Shown here: positions 1 through 11,230 of the stretch, in pieces
Numbering within the stretch: the first letter of the stretch is position 1
How the letters are laid out: each line of letters opens with the position of its first letter
Source: Lampris incognitus
Lineage: Eukaryota > Chordata > Actinopteri > Lampriformes > Lampridae
Reading direction: 5' to 3'
Assembly: GCF_029633865.1 (NCBI RefSeq)
Contig: NC_079211.1
Span: 145,098,270-145,162,269 of the forward strand
DNA: 64,000 bases
The notes under the pieces: model-generated
Seen by the model: only the letters and a program-made list of their open reading frames with translations
Told to the model about the DNA's origin: nothing
Databases searched by the model: none
Program-made: the position numbers and the translations under genes

Positions 1-171
1 TAAATACAGTAAAGGACATAATGAATACCAAAAACAGCATTATGAATACAGTAAGACGTTCACCTAACGTGTGACTGAAGCAACGGGCTGTCCTGATGAA
101 GAGCCACCCAGCTCTTCATCAGGACAGCCTGGCAGCTGAAGACACTTCCTTAACACCGGTGACAGAGGCAT

Positions 172-606
172 GTGCGGGAAATGGACGGTGGTTCTAAACC
201 AGTTTCGGAAGGAAGCTTAAAGATACTTACAGCCAAAGGCGACGACTCTCATCAGGACCATGATGGCGTCGGTATCGGACGATCGCAGACCAACCTGCCG
301 TGTGTCGGACCCAAGAAAACCTACTTCTCAACAGAAAGAGACTCCTGCTATTTATCCTCCTTCCATGGACATGTAGACACCTGCCCCATAGCCGGGGGGC
401 TCCAACAGACAGAATCTGACCCACCCTCCTCCTCCTCCTCCTCCTCCTCCTCCCCGCCACCCAGGTTTGACCTTTCAGAGCTACAGCACTGCTCTTCAAA
501 ATCCAGAACATCTGCATGTTCCTCGTGTTCCTTCAGAGGACTTGACTTTGTCAACCCTCGTTCAGACCAATCGGAGCGGGGTTGGAGAGGGAAGAAAAGA
601 ATGTGA
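172..606 (+). other. Uncharacterised 144-codon open frame, possibly coding
   Basis: An open frame runs from an ATG to a TGA. It holds a run of nine serines encoded by a (TCC)n tract and ends in a basic tail. A possible splice acceptor (acttacag) lies near 230, so this could be a terminal exon of a gene that starts outside the window. I recognise no domain. The reverse strand is also open here and would encode an acidic (Glu)n run, a common artefact of trinucleotide repeats. Treat it as unproven. Confidence 0.18.
425..454. repeat. (CCT)n microsatellite
   Basis: About nine tandem CCT triplets. It is the source of the serine run (forward strand) and glutamate run (reverse strand) in the overlapping open frames. 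Confidence 0.9.
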
Positions 607-1316
607 GGTTTCATTGGGTGGTGTTGCGTTATAACATCACCCACTGAAACAGCAATCCATCACCTCCACCCCACCATAACGCACCGCTGTAAAGCCGAGT
701 CAGGGGTGCTCCGGTGTCCCAAATGAAGCTGGAGAGTGAAATATCATAACTAATATGTTTGATGAAAAAAAACTACAGAAACAAGAGCCAGATTGTAAAA
801 TATTAAATGGAATTATCCAGTAAGTACAAGACTGCGTTCCTGGATCCAGTTTGTAGTAGTGCATAATGTAAAAAAAAAATTTAAATTAAAAAAAATAAGC
901 AATCCAAAAAAAAAAAAAAAATAGCCCACCCTGAGAAAAAAAAATACACAAATCTCAAGAGAAACTGTAAAACTGTCCAGATGCGGGCAAGCCTCCTCCT
1001 GATGTGGTCCAGGTGAAGGCCTCCGGCTCCTCACACATACCACGCAGCTCCTCTGCAAGCCAGGACCGGCCAGCAGGCCACCCCGAGGACGCCACCCACC
1101 CGGTGGTCCTGCAGAGCCACAGTCATGGCAGACAGATTTACTTCATCGTACCACCAGCCGTCGTAGCGTCCACATTCCTCCCCTGTCTCCTTATCCTCCA
1201 ACATCCACATCTGTCTGACCTCTGACCTTTCAGATCAGATACGACCGTTCCTGCAGCGGCTCAGACGGTATGGCAGTGTTTCTGCTAGCCGAGTAGACAC
1301 ACCTGCTGTTTAAGTG

Positions 1317-1320
<4 letters not shown>
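607..1320. other. No recognised gene; A-rich stretch and a possible reverse exon
   Basis: The part from about 860 to 950 is poly-A-rich low-complexity sequence. Between about 985 and 1230 the reverse strand is open for short runs and has one candidate acceptor (gcttgcag), but I could not join this to any family. Confidence 0.4.
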
Positions 1321-1321
<1 letters not shown>

Positions 1322-1402
<81 letters not shown>

Positions 1403-1406
1403 CACT
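1322..1406. repeat. (CA)n microsatellite
   Basis: A near-perfect dinucleotide run of about 42 units with one AA interruption near 1385. Confidence 0.95.
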
Positions 1407-2506
1407 GAAAGAGAAAGCTGGCTGTGACTGATGGCAGCGTTGCTCAATCAGGTCCTCAGGATCTCTGCCAGGTAGCTCATTTTGTTCAGTGTACATGGTT
1501 TTACACTGGAACGAGACATTTCATTTTGCCTAAAGTAAAACCCCTTCTATACCCACAACTACAAACTAGCACACAACATATTTAACTAGTAGTACTTGGA
1601 GAATACTTGGCACACATGCGAGACATCCGTCAGATATGTGACTTTCTGTCCATCATGTAATAAATACAGTTCCGTCAGTAGTCTGTCTGATCAGACTTAA
1701 ACCAGTATTAAACTCACCTTTCTCCCCATTCCACAAATGGATTTATGAACTGTTGTAGTAATTGTATTCCTCCCATTTAGAAAAGACAACTTTTTCTTTT
1801 CACCCCCCCCCCACACTCCAAAACAGGAACAAGACATTTTTGTTGTGGAAAAGTGGACATACATTTTGAGAGTCCAAGAGAATATCTTTAAAAAGAACTG
1901 GGGAAAATGGAACATTTATATGGGAAATGACACCGACTAAATGAATGCCTGATTAAAATATTTTTGAGAATATTGAAATATTTCCAGACAACTATTTATT
2001 ATTTATTTTTTTATCTGTTTGTGTATCTTACTGTATTCTTTTTTGTGTTGACGTTGTTGTACCCAGTGCTTGAATAGGAATCAACAAGGTGCCAGTACTC
2101 TGAATCAGCAACTGCTCGGCACACGCGCTTGTGGCCCTACTGGGTGCCATGTGTTTTTGCCTGGTTTGCCTAGATAAACCCTCTAACTAGTTGCTTAGAT
2201 AAACCACATAGTAGTGGATCATTTTCAGACACATTTCCCTGTAAAGAATAATAATAATAATGAGTAAAAAAAACTTCAAACCTTATCTTTAAATTTATTT
2301 AGTTCATATTTTTGTACGGGAAAAGAGGGTTCGTCTAAATTGATACAATGTACCGTGAGTTGGCAACTGTGTGTGGTTTTATTGTAGCTACTTGCTTTCT
2401 GCTGGCTTGTTTGTTCTGTCTCTCAGGTTGCTTGCCCTGGTCCCAGCTCTGTCATCTCTGACCGAAGAGGCATATCTGCAAATTAGACACAAATAATTAG
2501 AACAGA
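1407..2506. other. Intergenic, nothing recognised
   Basis: AT-rich sequence without a convincing open frame, RNA gene or repeat boundary. Confidence 0.4.
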
Positions 2507-2507
2507 G

Positions 2508-2555
<48 letters not shown>
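2507..2555. repeat. Compound (GT)n(GA)n microsatellite
   Basis: A TG run of about 10 units followed directly by an AG run of about 13 units. Confidence 0.9.
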
Positions 2556-2560
<5 letters not shown>

Positions 2561-3404
2561 CAAGAGATGACCACTTGATTATATAAGTGTCTTGGAATAA
2601 AGATATCACAACTTAGATACTCACTCTTGAATTTATCTGTCTAGTCCTCTCCATCCAGAGAGGGAGGCCAGTTTTCTTTTGCCATTTCTTCTCCCTGTAC
2701 ATAAACAGAAATATTGTTTAACTAATCACTCAAATCAACACTGTGACGGTCAAGATGGGTCAACAATTAAGTGTTTGGGTACATATAATAAATGTGTGAA
2801 TAAGGAGCATAATTTGAACATACAACTTATATTTTTAAACATTTCAGTGAGAACTTTAGAAGCAACTTATGAGAACTTATGATTATCTGCGTATGTAAGT
2901 ACACATCATATAATGAAATATTAAGTGTTTCTAGACATACAGTTTAAAGAATTTTTATCATGAAAAAAAAACTGGTTTAAGCAGGTGGTTTTAGTATTGT
3001 GGCTGATCGGTAGGTATTCATTACATATACTTTTTCAATATTAGTATGTATTGTTTTATACTCACATTCTTAAAAAAGGCTCCAGAATGCCTTGGGAGCA
3101 GCAGTATCAGGGGCTGGATGACGTTAGCGGGAGAGAAGGCTCCGTGGGAGCCACTGAACTTGGAGCAGGAGGATCAACCAGAGAAGGCTCCCAGTCAGAC
3201 AAAATTTCTAACACAGCATTTTCTGTATTTGCAGTTGCACCAGTATTAACTGGAGTTTCTTTCGGCTCCTTGTCCAGCGACAACCGCTTTCTTTTCACAC
3301 TATTAAGCCGGGCTAACATTTTCGAAATAATGTTATAGTAGCTAGCTAACTTGATTAGCTAGCTAATTGTAATTTCCCTACGGGGATCAATAAAGTATCT
3401 CAAA
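2556..3404. other. Intergenic; one short reverse open frame at 3107-3319
   Basis: The reverse strand from 3319 encodes a 70-residue frame that starts with a basic patch (residues 8-14) and continues as a Ser/Pro-rich acidic stretch. A GTGAGT donor lies about 40 bp past the stop, but the stop comes first. No family is recognised. The 3340-3365 stretch is a GCTAGCTA-type short repeat. Confidence 0.3.
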
Positions 3405-4760
3405 ATCAAAAATATCTCAAAAAAAGTTGTGAGCTTGCTAGGGCGCTAGGAACTTTGGATTTTAGTGGAATGTATAATTGATGTGTCATCAGCATAAAAA
3501 TGGTAAAACAAGTCATGATTTTGAATGACCTGGCCATGGGGCAGCATTTATATAGAAAAGAGAAGGGTGCCAAGAACTGAGCCTTGAGGGACACCACAAC
3601 TCAACTGAGCCATCAAGGAAGTAGAGTTCCTAAGAACAATAGAAAAAGTTCTGTTGGAGAGGTAAGCGCATAATAAACTAAGAGCTGAGGCCTTGATGCC
3701 AACCCAAGTCTCTAAGCCAGAGGATACTGTGATCGATTGTGTCAAAGGCTGCACTTAAGTCTAAAAGAACTAAAATCGAGCAGTCACCTCTGTCTGCAGT
3801 CAGCAGTAGATCATTATTAACCTTAATTAGAGCTATCTCGGTAGTATGAAGTGCTCTAAAGCCAGACTGGAAACTGTTAAAAACACTATTAGTGTTCATA
3901 AAACAAATCAATTGATATGAAATTACTCTCTCCAGAACCTTGGATTAAAAAAAAACAAACAATTTGGTGGTTGGTCTGTAGATACTTAGGACAAGGGGTC
4001 TAAATTGGGTTTCTTCAGCAATGGGTGAAAAATGGCATGCTTAAAACTATCTGGAAAAGAATCAGAGGCCAGAGAATTATTAAGCATTTGCAGAATTAAC
4101 ATGGTTGAAAATACCTCCTTGAGCAGCTCAGTGGGAATGATGTCCAAGATACAGGAGGAGTTCATATATAGACTTTACTCTCTAACACTGAAATTGTAAT
4201 TGGTTGAAACTGGGTAAAAGAGGCAGAAGTAACATGCAGAATGGAAAGAATGCAAGGGCCAGGCTGGATTTGGGACCTGGTATTCTCCACCTTATTTAGA
4301 AAATAAGTGAGCATTTTTTTCAGACAGCTCAGCATCAGGTTCAAAAAAGAAGTGGAGTGACCATTAATAACAGAATCAATTAGTCTAAAGAAAATTTTAG
4401 GATTGTGGTTATTTCTAGGTATCAATTCAGAGAAGTACGCTTATCTCGCATCTTTAACTGTTTTAGTAAATTAACATTTGGTTTTTAAGGATGTTATGTG
4501 CTAATTCGGACTTGTTGACCTTCCATTGTTGTTCAGATTTTCTACTGTTTCATAGTTTTAAACTGCGCAATTTGGTCAAGGATGGATAGGCACTGATCAT
4601 TGAATGAATTTAACAGTGCATCTGGATCGAGAAGGGATATAGAGGGATTAAAGGATGATGAATTAAAAGCATTACAGAATTTAACTGCTGAACCAGCATG
4701 TATGTTGGTTGGTAGGCAGCTGCAATACTGTTTGGACCCCATTAATCGCCGCTTGCGGCT
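3405..4760 (-). mobile_element. Degenerate L2-clade LINE, reverse transcriptase fragment
   Basis: Reading on the reverse strand from about 4760 down to 3410, broken frames resemble the central and reverse-transcriptase region of L2-like LINEs. Visible motifs in order are a QSGFR-like palm motif (about 3855), [13 protein letters not shown] (about 3750), a CGVPQGSVLG-type motif (about 3580) and an intact YADD box (about 3500). Several frameshifts and stops separate them, so it is dead. The part upstream of 3910 is linker sequence between endonuclease and RT. The clade call rests on motif spacing only. Confidence 0.75.
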
Positions 4761-5137
4761 GTATTTTGAATTGAATTTAGAATTGAAATTATTTTTTGAA
4801 TCCGAAGGAGGTAGTTTAACGACCACGACGCAGTTTAAACCTGTGGGCACAGTGACCCGTCCTGTATGTCTGTGACCCACAGCCCGTCCCCTTGCTGTTT
4901 GTCACATCTAGTCACGGGCCGTTTGCCATTGATGAGTAACGTGGTTAAAGGTGAATTTTATTTGGTGCAATTACATGGCGATAAAATAGATTCAAGGTGA
5001 TCAAAATCTGAAAGGAAGAAACTTTTGTGTATGTGTACACATATAGAAAATAATGCAAAGGCCCCCGTGGGGAAGAAAGCTCATCTCAAAAGGGGATTAA
5101 ACTGGGATTAACAAAGCTGGTAGTCTTATGAAATATA
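4761..5137. other. Intergenic, nothing recognised
   Basis: AT-rich flank of the Tc1-derived palindrome with no gene signal. Confidence 0.4.
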
Positions 5138-5518
5138 TACACTACCGTTCAAAAGTTTGGGATCACCCAAACAATTTCGTGTTTTCCATGAAAAGTCACA
5201 CTTATTCACCACCATATGTTGTGAAATGAATAGAAAATAGAGTCAAGACATTGACAAGGTTAGAAATAATGATTTGTATTTGAAATAAGATTTTTTTTAC
5301 ATCAAACTTTGCTTTCGTCAAAGAATCCTCCATTTGCAGCAATTACAGCATTGCAGACCTTTGGCATTCTAGCTGTTAATTTGTTGAGGTAATCTGGAGA
5401 AATTGCACCCCACGCTTCCAGAAGCAGCTCCCACAAGTTGGATTGGTTGGATGGGCACTTCTTTGAGCAGATTGAGTTTCTGGAGCATCACATTTGTGGG
5501 GTCAATTAAACGCTCAAA

Positions 5519-5713
5519 ATGGCCAGAAAAAGAGAACTTTCATCTGAAACTCGACAGTCTATTCTTGTTCTTAGAAATGAAGGCTATTCCATGCGAGAAA
5601 TTGCTAAGAAATTGAAGATTTCCTACACCGGTGTGTACTACTCCCTTCAGAGGACAGCACAAACAGGCTCTAACAGGTACTATTTAATGAAGATGCCAGT
5701 TGGGGACCTGTGA
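5519..5713 (+). pseudogene. Tc1 transposase N-terminal fragment, left arm
   Basis: The frame starts at an ATG and encodes the paired-like helix-turn-helix DNA-binding region of a Tc1 transposase. It contains basic residues at 3-5 and an IAKKLKIS-type recognition helix near residues 29-36. It reads on past the arm into unrelated sequence and stops after 64 codons. The catalytic core is missing. Confidence 0.8.
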
Positions 5714-5957
5714 GGCGTCTGTTTCTCAAACTAGAGACTCTAATGTACTTATCTTCTTGCTCAGTTGTGCAACGCGGCCTCCCACTTCTTTTTCTACTCT
5801 GGTTAGAGCCTGTTTGTGCTGTCCTCTGAAGGGAGTAGTACACACCGGTGTAGGAAATCTTCAATTTCTTAGCAATTTCTCGCATGGAATAGCCTTCATT
5901 TCTAAGAACAAGAATAGACTGTCGAGTTTCAGATGAAAGTTCTCTTTTTCTGGCCAT
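5670..5957 (-). pseudogene. Tc1 transposase N-terminal fragment, right arm
   Basis: This is the mirror copy of the left-arm fragment, with an identical first 52 residues. It extends further, through the GRPR (AT-hook-like) motif at about residues 58-61 and into the second helix-turn-helix, for 95 codons before a stop at the junction. It therefore holds most of the DNA-binding part and none of the catalytic part. Confidence 0.85.
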
Positions 5958-6338
5958 TTTGAGCGTTTAATTGACCCCACAAATGTGATGCTCCAGAAAC
6001 TCAATCTGCTCAAAGAAGTGCCCATCCAACCAATCCAACTTGTGGGAGCTGCTTCTGGAAGCGTGGGGTGCAATTTCTCCAGATTACCTCAACAAATTAA
6101 CAGCTAGAATGCCAAAGGTCTGCAATGATGTAATTGCTGCAAATGGAGGATTCTTTGACGAAAGCAAAGTTTGATGTAAAAAAAATCTTATTTCAAATAC
6201 AAATCATTATTTCTAACCTTGTCAATGTCTTGACTCTATTTTCTATTCATTTCACAACATATGGTGGTGAATAAGTGTGACTTTTCATGGAAAACACAAA
6301 ATTGTTTGGGTGATCCCAAACTTTTGAACGGTAGTGTA

Positions 6339-6955
6339 TATTTTAGAAAAGACCAAATTTTCATGCAACTAATTCAAGATTCAGCAGCACAATACCAATA
6401 ATTTCAAGGTTAGATTAGTTTAGGTTAAAAAAAACGAGATATTGTAGGGATGGACATTAAGTCTTTTGCGAGACTTTTGGGTTAAAATAACAGATTTTTT
6501 ATTTTCGTTTCATGGTTTCTGTTCTCGATAGGCCAACAAAGATACCGAGTGGCATCATTCATACTCCTTTTATGTAACCACATGTACAAAAAATCCTATC
6601 ACAGCATAAGTGTTTCCTCTTATTGGGTTAACAAAACCCTTGTACATGTGTTTAATTAATTAATTAATTAATTTGGCCTTCATGTTCTGGTGTCAGTGTT
6701 GGTGGTTGCATAATGTTAATTTCTCTAATTTTGTTGAAACTTAGAAATCCAAACAAACAGGTGCATAACTGAGAGGATGTACGGAACAGCTTTAGAATAA
6801 AACGTTTGAAACACGTCTAAATAAGTATCCCTTGCTTTCACTAGTCGGGGTTTGGGGTCTCCTTCTGTCAGACCAACATGATTGAATCGTCATTCAGTTT
6901 TCTGTTATTGACGTAATGTAGAGTGTGACTAAATGGCCAGCATTTTTCTGCTTCT
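6339..6955. other. Intergenic; short (ATTA)n run
   Basis: No gene is recognised. A TTAA-type tetranucleotide repeat lies at about 6652-6675. Confidence 0.45.
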
Positions 6956-7210
6956 GGTACGGGGAGATGGTGATGCGAAATTCACCTTTGCAGTGGCCTC
7001 TTCCAGTACCGTCCACGCAGTGTCTTTGTCCACGTCTGCGACTATTTGTGTCTTCGTTTGATGGCTGGGAGAGCTGGAGGTGGATTGGCTGGGGTTGCCT
7101 GGTGTGCTGCTTCCGGTGGGCCCAGGGACCACGGCCCTGCCTGGAGCTGTGCCCGAGGAGGAAACACCGAGGGCGGTCTGACAGGACGCGGAAGCAGGGC
7201 AGACCGTCAT

Positions 7211-7254
7211 TAACGCCAAGATGACTGTCGGAACTGACAGTCATCTTGGCGTTA
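7211..7254. repeat. Perfect 19-bp inverted repeat with 6-nt loop
   Basis: The arms 7211-7229 and 7236-7254 are exact reverse complements around a ggaact loop. The related copy near 24220 lacks the hairpin, so it arose locally in this copy. Confidence 0.95.
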
Positions 7255-7329
7255 GCTCTCTTGGACAGTGGACATTTTTTTTTGGGATATATTGGACATA
7301 TGGATGGATGGATGAATTGCATTTGTGTG

Positions 7330-8585
7330 TGTGTTTTTGTTTTTTTGTAGTTTGGATATGTGTGTTGATGTAGTTTGGATACATGTGTTCTTGTAGTTTG
7401 GATATGTGTGTTCTTGTAGTTTGGATATGTGTGTTCTTGTAGTTTGGATATGTGTGTTCTTGTAGTTTGGATATGTGTGTTCTTGTAGTTTGGATATGTG
7501 TGTTCTTATAGTTTGGATATGTGTGTTCTTGTAGTTTGGATAGATGCGTTCTTGTAGTTTGGATATGTGTGTTCTTGTAGTTTGGATATGTGTGTTCTTG
7601 TAGTTTGGTATATGTGTTCTTGTAGTTTGGATATGTGTGTTCTTGTAGTTTGGATAGATGTATTCTTGTAGTTTGGATATATGTGTTCTTGTAGTTTGGA
7701 TATGTGTGTTCTTGTAGTTTGGATATATGTGTTCTTATAGTTTGGATATGTGTGTTCTTGTAGTTTGGATATGTGTGTTCTTGTAGTTTGGATAGATGCG
7801 TTCTTGTAGTTTGGATATGTGTGTTCTTGTAGTTTGGATATGTGTGTTCTTGTAGTTTGGATATATGTGTTCTTGTAGTTTGGTATATGTGTGTTCTTGT
7901 AGTTTGGATATATGTGTTCTTGTAGTTTGGATATGTGTGTTCTTGTAGTTTGGGTATATGTGTTCTTGTAGTTTGGATATATGTGTTCTTGTAGTTTGGA
8001 TATGTGTGTTCTTGTAGTTTGGGTATATGTGTTCTTGTAGTTTGGTATATGTGTTCTTGTAGTTTGGATATGTGTGTTCTTGTAGTTTGGATAGATGTAT
8101 TCTTGTAGTTTGGATATATGTGTTCTTGTAGTTTGGATATGTGTGTTCTTGTAGTTTGGATATATGTGTTCTTATAGTTTGGATATGTGTGTTCTTGTAG
8201 TTTGGATATGTGTGTTCTTGTAGTTTGGATAGATGCGTTCTTGTAGTTTGGATATGTGTGTTCTTGTAGTTTGGATATGTGTGTTCTTGTAGTTTGGATA
8301 TATGTGTTCTTGTAGTTTGGTATATGTGTGTTCTTGTAGTTTGGATATATGTGTTCTTGTAGTTTGGATATGTGTGTTCTTGTAGTTTGGGTATATGTGT
8401 TCTTGTAGTTTGGATATATGTGTTCTTGTAGTTTGGATATGTGTGTTCTTGTAGTTTGGGTATATGTGTTCTTGTAGTTTGGATATATGTGTTCTTGTAA
8501 TTTGGATATATGTGTTCTTGTAGTTTGGATATGTGTGTTCTTGTAGTTTGGATATATGTGTTCTTGTAGTTTGGATATGTGTTTT
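7330..8585. repeat. 23-bp minisatellite, about 54 copies, with higher-order structure
   Basis: The unit is ttcttgtagtttggatat followed by gtgtg (23 bp), with variants (gatagatgcg, ttctta, a 22-bp ggtatatgtg form). Variant units recur in the same order about 435 bp apart (near 7733 and 8170; 7794 and 8228), showing a block duplication of about 19 units. Because three units make 69 bp, the reverse strand stays open for some 500 codons; this is a by-product of the repeat and not evidence of a protein. Confidence 0.95.
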
Positions 8586-8697
8586 TGTCTTTGTGTTACA
8601 CTGCTGTGGGCTGAGGGGGAAACGATATGTCGTTTCACTTCATGGGCGGAAATGCACCAAATGAAATGACAAATAAATGTTCCTGATTCCTGACTGA

Positions 8698-8970
8698 TAT
8701 TCAGAACAAAGGCCACATGTGTAATGACATGTGCCAGGATTTTACAGTAAAACAAGGAAACACTTATTATTTTGCAGTTCAGATGGGGACAGCGTTGTAC
8801 GGCTGTAGAGACACGCCTTTTCTATCCTAGCAGGCTGAGTGAGCAAACCTTTAAACGACAGTGACGATTGGAACAATAAGGTTTATTACAAAAATAAAGC
8901 TATAAAGTGCTTCACATTCAACTGAAAATAAATAAAATCCCCCCCTGTTAAAGGGTGTTTTTTTAAAGGG
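8698..8970. other. Intergenic, nothing recognised
   Basis: Short spacer between repeats with no gene signal. Confidence 0.4.
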
Positions 8971-9080
8971 AGTTGTTCCTTATCTGATGCGAGGGTGTAA
9001 GGACGTGATGTTGTGTTGCTGTAAAGCCAACTGAGGCAAATCTGTGACACTGGGCTCTACAAATAAAACGGAACTGACAA
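8971..9080 (+). repeat. Teleost interspersed repeat (gggagttgttccttat family)
   Basis: It matches the reverse complement of 34177-34290 and the + strand at 60283-60350 (gctgtaaagcc, gaggcaaat, tgggctctacaaataaaa). It is probably a short SINE-like family; this copy is truncated. Confidence 0.65.
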
Positions 9081-9304
9081 CGGGTTAAAAACACAGCAGC
9101 TTGACGTGAATGAAATACAAGTAAAACGTCAAATATAAGAATAGAGGCCCAAAATACACGTGTGCACGTTTCTATGGTGTACGTGTTGACGTTAATGTGA
9201 TAACAGGTTGTATCCAGGTTACTTCCGGGGGGGGGGTTGACAGACAGGCAGCGGCGTTCTAGAACCCGCCCACTTTGACGCCATGTTGGCTTGATACTAT
9301 TCCC

Positions 9305-9385
9305 CAAGGCACCGGAAGTATAACTCCGCCCACACGTGACGTCGCGTCGTGACGTCGTGCTTAAGAGCCGAATATATAACGCTGG
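9305..9385 (+). promoter_or_regulatory. Predicted promoter of the DYRK4-like gene
   Basis: Clustered sites are visible: an ETS-type accggaagt (about 9311), a GC box ccgccc, an E-box/CRE cluster cacgtgacgtc followed by a second tgacgtcg, and a TATA-like aatatataa near 9370. The stretch is CpG-rich against an AT-rich background. It lies upstream of a strong donor at 9721 and of the kinase exons on the same strand. Confidence 0.6.
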
Positions 9386-9394
9386 AAACGCGTT

Positions 9395-9720
9395 CCATCT
9401 TCATATCGACTTTCTGCTTCGTCGAGAGCGCGTGAATCCCGCCGACAGACAGGGCTTTTTTTTTCGAGCCTTGTTAAAAAGCTGATTAATATCCACCGAG
9501 AGACTCTATTAGTAGTTTTCCGCGCAAAGTCACACGTGGGACGTTTCAGGTCACAATAAACCTTTCGTTTGACGACGTGAACACCGGAGAGGAGCGGAAG
9601 TAAGTGTGGAAACGCCGAGGCCATTTGGACCCGTGCTTCTTTAAAGGTGAAGCCAACCTTTCTGTTTCCTCCCGCAGGAGGTGGAGGTGGAGGGAGAGGG
9701 AGGAGAAACATCTCCGTGAG
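9395..9720 (+). other. Predicted 5' noncoding exon of the DYRK4-like gene
   Basis: This is a CpG-rich stretch just downstream of the TATA-like element, ending at a strong donor (ccgtgag, then gtgagcgg). The exact start is inferred from the TATA position. A second possible donor (gaaaag, then gtgggt) lies near 9745. Confidence 0.45.
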
Positions 9721-10047
9721 GTGAGCGGACGGTCACACGAAAAGGTGGGTGTGCATGGTTTTCTCAGAATACAGCGGCCCCTTCTGGCACTTGCCGGAAC
9801 TGCCGGGCTGCATGCCCGGACATGTTCCCGCCGCGTTCTTCCAGCCGTTACTCTCTCACGCGAAGCCGCTCCTCCTTTTCACGCTCACGCGCTTTCTCTC
9901 ATTCACGCTCCTTTGCACGATAATGAGACCACGTTTCATTTGTAAAGCACATTTCATGACAAATCTCAGTGTTAAGAGTGCCCAAAAGCATGACACGTAA
10001 AAAACAAAACCATTCACTCAACCTCCCTTCCTCTTTCATCCAATTGG

Positions 10048-10387
10048 GGACCTTACAGTGGCGCCCCCAAGGGGTGCCCAGGGGTGGCCGATACTATCCC
10101 TGCCCCCCCCCCACAGCCACGAGTCGCATATGCAGGATATGCTTCTGATTATGCATAATATGCTTCTATCTGATATCTTACATTAGGTGCTGTTCATTTA
10201 AATCAATAATGTATATTTCTCTTAACTCTCATATTGACAGTTTTCCACTAGCCTATACAGTATACTACAACAGCATCATAGAATTCCCGAAATTCAGTCA
10301 TGGCTTTTGGTGTGCCACCCCAAGATTTTCAGTGGCCCCATTAGGCCACCCCTATTAAACATTCCTGGGGGCGCCACTGGGACCTTA
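10048..10387. mobile_element. hAT-type MITE with 8-bp target duplication
   Basis: The element spans 10056-10379 (324 bp). It starts CAGTGGCGCCCCCA and ends with the reverse complement. It is flanked by an exact 8-bp duplication, ggacctta, at 10048-10055 and 10380-10387. CAGNG termini with an 8-bp duplication are the hallmark of hAT elements. It sits in the intron between the predicted noncoding exon and the first coding exon of the kinase gene. Confidence 0.9.
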
Positions 10388-10551
10388 ACAGAATCCCTTT
10401 GGGCAACATATAAATATGGAGCATGATTTACATTTACACCTTGACCCAGGTTCCAACAGGCCATCGTTACCGTCAAACACACATGTTGAGTGTGAGACCC
10501 TTCGGAGTTGACCAAAGGAGATATTTCTCTTTAAACACAAACACGTGTGCA

Positions 10552-10574
10552 CACACACACACACACACACACAT
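10552..10574. repeat. (CA)n microsatellite
   Basis: About 11 CA units in the kinase gene, just before the first coding exon. Confidence 0.9.
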
Positions 10575-10704
10575 ACATGCAAACACTATGAAATAGTCTG
10601 TCTTTCTCTTTTTTTATACATAGAAGGAAAAGCGTAAATACTTCGTCCCTGTACTGGACTCAGACACTCTGCAGCAGCGTTCCTCGGACCATCAGCAGTC
10701 CAGG

Positions 10705-11154
10705 ATGGTCTCGCCAGAAATAGACCAGTGCCAGTTGAACAGGCATCCCAAAAGAAAGCCGATGGTCAGTGTCATCGATTTTCAATTCACCTCAAGTTAT
10801 TTGTCTGTCTCCCTGTCTGTTGTGGTAGTTGTAGCAGCAGTAGCACATCATTGTGATTGTGATTTCTAAATTTCTCAATACTTTGGGAATAGCAGCAGCA
10901 CAGAGAGCCGAAGGCCCCTCGCCCAAAAGAGGAGAGGACAGGCCTCAAGCCAAGCCTGGGTGAACAGCCAGAGCAGAAACAACGCTTCTTTGAGGGACTC
11001 AGATTGCCCATGTCCCCTGCAGGTGAATTCTCATTTCCTTATTTAGCGTCTCTGTAACACACATTTCACCAGAAAGGTTGGAGGCAGCTAGTAAGCCGCG
11101 TTGCTGCACACCCTCCGGCCGGGCTAGGAAAGGGTTGTTCATGAATTGTAGAGA

Positions 11155-11230
<76 letters not shown>

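Larger units (their letters stand above)
5138..6338. mobile_element. Palindromic Tc1/mariner-derived element (two 5' halves, tail to tail)
   Basis: The element is a giant inverted repeat. The left arm is about 5138-5674, the right arm about 5803-6338, and a 128-bp spacer separates them. The arms differ by only a few substitutions that I could find (for example c/t near 5178 and g/t near 5349). Each arm starts at a Tc1-type terminus (tacactaccgttcaaaag) and carries the first part of a transposase gene. The outermost TA dinucleotides sit in TA-rich flanks as expected for Tc1/mariner. No catalytic DDE domain is present on either side. It can move only if a full-length transposase acts on its two identical ends. 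Transcripts crossing it would fold into a roughly 535-bp duplex. Confidence 0.9.
6960..8697 (+). mobile_element. Interspersed repeat (LINE/SINE-like) enlarged by an internal minisatellite
   Basis: Its 5' part (about 6985-7205) matches 23980-24215 and its 3' part (about 8590-8697) matches 24405-24497, including the shared end ttcctgattcctga. Both copies therefore belong to one family. The copy here is interrupted by the 23-bp tandem array. No frame of transposition-related protein is visible, so the family is nonautonomous or a severely deleted LINE. Confidence 0.65.

Noticed and set aside
985-1230. Reverse-strand exon with a DGWWYDEV stretch
   Set aside because: Resembled a peroxidase-like motif only loosely; no consistent splice sites or neighbouring exons.
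3107-3319. Small reverse gene with a basic N-terminus
   Set aside because: The stop comes before the only good donor and no family is recognised.
7330-8585. CRISPR-like repeated sequence
   Set aside because: Units are contiguous with no spacers, in a eukaryotic genome; it is a minisatellite.
7241-8755. 504-codon reverse open frame with 23-residue repeats
   Set aside because: It follows directly from a stop-free 23-bp unit read in three frames; no start context, splice sites or family.
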